Source of the DNA: Anoplopoma fimbria
Lineage: Eukaryota > Chordata > Actinopteri > Perciformes > Anoplopomatidae
Direction: 5' to 3'
Length of the DNA stretch: 64,000 nucleotides
NCBI RefSeq assembly: GCF_027596085.1
Contig: NC_072471.1
Span: 11,459,310 to 11,523,309, forward strand
The translations under genes and the position numbers were made by a program. Positions within the stretch are counted from its first letter, which is position 1. Each line of letters starts with the position of its first letter. Of the stretch, positions 61,401 through 64,000 are shown one piece after another. Below the pieces are notes generated by a model, which did no database searches, was not told where the DNA came from, and saw nothing but the letters and a program-made list of their open reading frames with translations.

Positions 61401-61469
61401 CAAAACCTGCTCCTGCTGCTCTGTGTCCTCCTCAGTGTTATGCAAGCCGCGCTCACGTCGGTAGTATAC
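55230..61469 (-). CDS. nrcam: Neuronal cell adhesion molecule NrCAM, 3' portion (L1 family)
   Basis: NrCAM is a type I membrane adhesion molecule of axons, linking extracellular Ig/FN3 partners to ankyrin. Eleven exons are visible: 61262-61469, 60495-60617, 60203-60379, 59951-59983, 58890-58955, 58063-58185, 57713-57868, 57134-57265, 56950-57028, 56346-56357 and 55230-55464. All have AG/GT borders and compatible phases, and together give 447 codons plus stop if every cassette is used. Seen directly: FN3 halves, the transmembrane exon with [16 protein letters not shown], juxtamembrane KRNKGGKYP, tail EDDGTFGEY, ankyrin site FIGQY and the end [10 protein letters not shown]. The C-terminus and tail match NrCAM rather than neurofascin, L1 or CHL1. 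The Ig domains and the first FN3 domains lie beyond the window. Whether this is the teleost a or b paralogue cannot be decided here. Confidence 0.94.
56346..56357 (-). CDS. nrcam: nrcam 12-nt microexon (RSME, equivalent of RSLE)
   Basis: The minus strand shows a pyrimidine-rich stretch ending in gggattag, then GTCTATGGAGAG, then the donor gtaagac. Read in the phase left by the upstream exon, the 12 nt give R-S-M-E and restore the frame into the last exon, making GEYRSMESDTED. In L1, NrCAM and neurofascin the neuron-specific RSLE microexon creates a YRSL-type motif that binds AP2 and drives clathrin endocytosis. Here M replaces L, which still fits the Y-x-x-hydrophobic rule. Confidence 0.8.
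56950..57028 (-). CDS. nrcam: nrcam exon: juxtamembrane cytoplasmic tail
   Basis: A 79-nt exon, phase 1 in and phase 2 out, reading [18 protein letters not shown] then DDGTFGEY. It ends inside the codon that becomes S (without the microexon) or R (with it), so it sets up the YRSxE choice. The tail similarity to mammalian NrCAM is very high. Confidence 0.93.
57134..57265 (-). CDS. nrcam: nrcam transmembrane exon
   Basis: This 132-nt phase 1/1 exon encodes [14 protein letters not shown], a single hydrophobic membrane span of about 23 residues, the stop-transfer KRNK and GGKYP. The sequence is nearly the textbook NrCAM membrane segment. The acceptor (tgtgtgtacag) is preceded by a short CA/GT repeat. 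All splice variants that keep the membrane anchor need this exon. Confidence 0.94.
57713..58185 (-). CDS. nrcam: nrcam exons: FN3 domain 5 (AE93-like alternative domain)
   Basis: Two exons, 58063-58185 (123 nt) and 57713-57868 (156 nt), add up to exactly 279 nt or 93 codons in phase 1. They encode [27 protein letters not shown], then [10 protein letters not shown] and [13 protein letters not shown]. In chick NrCAM the fifth FN3 domain is an alternatively spliced 93-residue unit (AE93); the identical length here supports homology and possible skipping. Confidence 0.88.
58890..58955 (-). CDS. nrcam: nrcam proline/threonine-rich cassette exon (candidate)
   Basis: A 66-nt segment follows a strong acceptor (tgttctttcag) and precedes a weaker donor (gtacaa). 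Phase 1 to phase 1, it encodes 22 residues rich in P, T, S and H ([18 protein letters not shown]). It would insert a short mucin-like stalk before the fifth FN3 domain, reminiscent of the P/T-rich segment of neurofascin. The weak donor leaves real doubt. Confidence 0.5.
59378..59698. mobile_element. TTAA-flanked MITE in an nrcam intron
   Basis: The 23-bp terminal inverted repeats at 59378-59400 and 59676-59698 match at 20 of 23 positions (left TTAAAGCTACTACGAGGAAC). Both ends carry TTAA, the piggyBac-type target. About 320 bp with no coding capacity. Confidence 0.8.
59951..59983 (-). CDS. nrcam: nrcam 33-nt cassette exon
   Basis: A 33-nt open segment lies between the acceptor tctctctgaag and the donor gtaacccaag. 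It is phase 1 on both sides and encodes [10 protein letters not shown] in the linker after FN3 domain 4. Inclusion or skipping would keep the frame. L1-family genes are known to carry small alternative linker exons; use of this one is inferred. Confidence 0.65.
60203..60617 (-). CDS. nrcam: nrcam exons: FN3 domain 4
   Basis: Two exons, 60495-60617 (123 nt) and 60203-60379 (177 nt), both phase 1 in and out. The first begins [18 protein letters not shown] and carries the core tryptophan KWGPP. The second contains [20 protein letters not shown] and ends AFTVMDT. Together they make one complete FN3 domain with several N-x-S/T sequons (NNTS, NETT, NSSM). The intron between them is only about 115 bp. 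Confidence 0.9.
60740..60910 (+). repeat. Degenerate GGTTGCTAGG minisatellite
   Basis: Repeated variants of GGTTGCTAGGGTGTTCTAGG occur in tandem through an nrcam intron (for example GGTTGCTAGGAGGTTCTAGG, then GGTTGCTAGGG and TTTGCTAGGGTGG). Copies have drifted. Confidence 0.7.
61262..61469 (-). CDS. nrcam: nrcam exon: second half of FN3 domain 3
   Basis: The acceptor is tttcctcaag and the donor gtgtgt; the exon enters in phase 0 and leaves in phase 1 (208 nt). It reads from [11 protein letters not shown] to [11 protein letters not shown] and holds the FN3 hallmarks [16 protein letters not shown] and NNKGEGPPS. This is the most 5' nrcam exon in the window; the partner exon for the first half of the domain must lie upstream of position 64,000. 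Confidence 0.9.
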
Positions 61470-63240
61470 CTTGAGGAAACAGACCAGAGTTAATTCATAT
61501 ATAAGTATGATGGGCACTATAGTTCTTTTATTTCCTCATTGTTTTCCTCATCAATTTATTTCATGAACAGTAATGACCTCTTTGTAGTATCCTCTTATAA
61601 AGGATAGACTCATTTTCATGTCACAGATTTTAATTGTTGCACATGTACAGTCTTACTACATCATGTTTTACCTCTTTGAATCTGGTTCTTATTTGCTTTC
61701 ATGTTTTTATTGTGATGCACTTTGTAACTTTGTTTTAAAATGTATTGTATCAATAAAGTTATTATTGTTCGTTTTATGATTATAAACAACATGGTGAGGG
61801 TACCATAAACATATGCACATAGGTTTATGATGGAAAAACCTTTCAATATTTTATTTACATGCCTTACAACCTGAGTAAGGGTTAGGGTTAAGGTTAGGTG
61901 ATCAGAAGAGCTCAATAGCCTCATGTCCATAAATTTAAAAACACTGAACAAAAAAAGCAAAGCACATCAATTCAAAATAAAAAAATACACGGAACAGTGA
62001 TACACAGATTCCAGGTCCTGAATGTATTTTATAGCATGAAGCAGTTGATTTTTTGCCACTTGGTATGTAAAAGTGACATAATGGTGTCCACATTATAAAA
62101 ATATTGTCAAAACACCCTTCAAATCGGTCGACTGATCGTCGTGTAATTTCAATAAAATGGTTTCTCAGGGGTTTGTTTTATTTACTTACATTCCTTTAAT
62201 ATTGAATGCCAATGGTCAAAGTGCCTCTTTCACCATGAAGCTACAGCCATAGGTCAAACTTTTTTACTTGCTTTCAGTGCATTTGGAAGCACATGGTGAA
62301 CTAATACAGTGCAGATGCTTAAGATTTATACGGTCTGATCTATACATTTTGGGATCAATTTGATGTGCTATCATTTCACTCTGATTTCTGTCTTCACAGA
62401 GCAGCAGCAATGAGGGACTGCTGGAGAAGAACTTTCAGTGTTCAACTTGGTTGGTAGATTGTAACAGTGATAATGTGTGACAGGGACCAGTTGTCTAGAA
62501 GGGTTTCCACTAGCAACTTAGGTCAGATTTATTCATAGCCATGTTTTAAACTAAATTCCCTGAACATACTCCTGAGTTACTGAAGTACATCTGGCTTAAA
62601 TGGCAATACTGCTTTATGAAACAACCCTGCGCAGGCTAACACATTTGGCAAGATGTTAAGGCACTTGCATGTTTTAGGATGTAACAGCTACAAATGTGCA
62701 AGAAACCTCAGCGAGACCAACGAAAGAACAGTTTTTGCCAACCCAACCACCACATTTCAACACACATCTTTCAGCACACATTTTACAGACTAAAGGAAAG
62801 CACTGCCTATATATGCACACACTGCAAAATGGCTGCATCCTTCTCAATTAACCAATGAGGAGTAGACACAACCTCTGAGGAAGTTGTACCCACAACACAT
62901 ACATGCCAAAATAAATCAGCGGGCGTTTTATGTTTTCCTTTTAGTGGAATTACTATGTTCTCTCCTATAATCAGCTAAATTAGGGCTTTTGATTTGTTAC
63001 CTTTATTTCCCTGCATAGTTTGACTGTGTGTCGTTGGTTGTATATACAGTTCGTATTATATTGCCTTCTGCTTTGACCCTTATTTTGAAATTTCTGTGTT
63101 GGAGGTGCAACATCCTGAGGGGCTGGCCAATATGTGTCTACACCTCATTGGATAATTGATAAAACGTCAGCCATCTTGCAGAGCTTATAAATATAGGCCC
63201 CTACCAGAATCAACAAAAGACATGCTGTAGAATATTTTTA
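61470..63240 (-). other. nrcam intron, 3' part
   Basis: AT-rich. A few telomere-like GGTTAG units occur at 61,876-61,899. No exon is recognised before the LINE begins. Confidence 0.5.
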
Positions 63241-63249
63241 TCTCTCCAA

Positions 63250-64000
63250 TGAATCGCCACCTTATCGTGGTGGAGGGGTTTGTGTGCCCCAGTGATCCTG
63301 AGAGCTGTGTTGTCGGGGGCAATAGCTCCTGGTAGGGTCTCCCAAGGCAAAGTGGTCTCGGGGGAGGGGTCAGACTAAGAGCGATTCACCAAACCCCAAT
63401 GAATCGGACGATGCAAGGTTGTGGCACCTCGCCCGGAATAGGGAAACCGGGGCCCCCTCCTGGAGCCAGACCTGGTAGGGGAGCTCGCCAGCGAGCGTCT
63501 GGTGGCCGGGCCTTGGCACATGGGGCCCGGCCGGGCCCAGCCCGAAAAAGCTACATCGTGCCGCCACCCTGTGGGCCCACCACCCGCAGGGATAGGCATT
63601 GGGGTCGGGTGCAATGTGAGCTGGGCGGCAGGCTGGGGCGGAAACCTGGGCGTGCTGACCCCCGGCATCACAGACTAGCTCTAGGGACGTGGAATGTCAC
63701 CTCTCTGGCGGGGAAGGAACCGGAGCTGGTGCGGGAGGTGGAACGCTACCAGCTAGATATAGTTGGGCTCACCTCCACGCATAGCACCGGTTCTGGAACC
63801 AAACTCCTGGAGAGGGGCTGGACTTTTTCCTTTTCCGGAGTTGCCCAGGGTGAGAGGCGCCGGGCGGGTGTGGGGATACTCACAAGCCCCCGGCTGAGCG
63901 CCGCTGTTCTGGAGTTCTCCCCGGAGAACGAGAGGGTCGCCTCTCTGCGACTGGGAATCGCAGGAGGAAAGTCTCTGACTGTTGTTTGTGCCTATGCACC
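63250..64000 (+). mobile_element. Non-LTR retrotransposon (LINE), 5' region with endonuclease domain, cut by the window end
   Basis: A GC-rich leader starts near GAATCGCCACCTTATCG and is followed, from about 63,674, by an open plus frame to the last base. The frame reads LGTWNVTSLAGKEPELVREV, ERYQLDIVGLTSTHS, GERRRAGVGILTSP and LTVVCAYAP. These are the N-terminal motifs of an AP-like endonuclease (T-W-N, D-I-V-G-L, RRRAGVGI). The clade (RTE, L2 or Rex-like) was not resolved. Reverse transcriptase would follow beyond the window. GC content contrasts sharply with the neighbouring intron. Confidence 0.8.

Overview
This window looks like nuclear DNA from a ray-finned fish, probably a spiny-rayed (percomorph) species. 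The evidence is the gene content (vertebrate neuronal adhesion genes with short introns), abundant CA/GT, GAGA and TTC microsatellites, a tRNA-derived SINE with a GGATGGATGG tail, TTAA-ended foldback elements and other repeat families typical of teleosts. All recognisable cellular genes lie on the minus strand, so they read from high to low coordinates.

From right to left the layout is as follows. (1) 64,000-63,240: the 5' part of a LINE on the plus strand, inside an nrcam intron. (2) 61,469-55,230: the last eleven exons of nrcam, covering FN3 domains 3-5, two small cassette exons, the transmembrane exon, a 12-nt microexon (RSME) and a tail with the ankyrin-binding FIGQY motif and C-terminal SFV. 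A 3' UTR of about 3.2 kb probably runs to about 51,970. (3) 51,200-40,970: a complete contactin gene, best matched to contactin-1 (cntn1). It has a non-coding first exon and 23 coding exons for about 1,042 residues: signal peptide, six Ig domains, four FN3 domains and a GPI signal. (4) 40,970-6,268: about 35 kb with no exon of the three named genes but many repeats. It also holds a small multicopy-type C2H2/PB1 locus (about 34.0-35.9 kb) with its own CpG-rich candidate promoter. (5) 6,268-6,200: the first coding exon of the short, RING-less form of pdzrn4, followed by its first intron down to position 1.

nrcam, cntn1 and pdzrn4 thus form a head-to-tail array. From general knowledge, CNTN1 and PDZRN4 are adjacent and co-oriented in human, while NRCAM is on another human chromosome. 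NrCAM and contactin-1 are both axonal Ig-superfamily adhesion molecules, so their separation by under 1 kb here is notable. PDZRN4 is a PDZ scaffold whose long form carries a RING finger; I could not find that RING exon in the interval where it would be expected.

I see no wholly new multi-gene system. The most rewarding observations are the splicing architecture of nrcam (three in-frame phase-1 cassettes plus the endocytic-motif microexon), the upstream ORF and candidate alternative promoters of cntn1, the apparent loss of the pdzrn4 RING exon, the intronic zinc-finger/PB1 locus, and several well-bounded mobile elements. Exon limits were set by eye from splice consensus, reading phase and family similarity; no alignment or transcript data were available.
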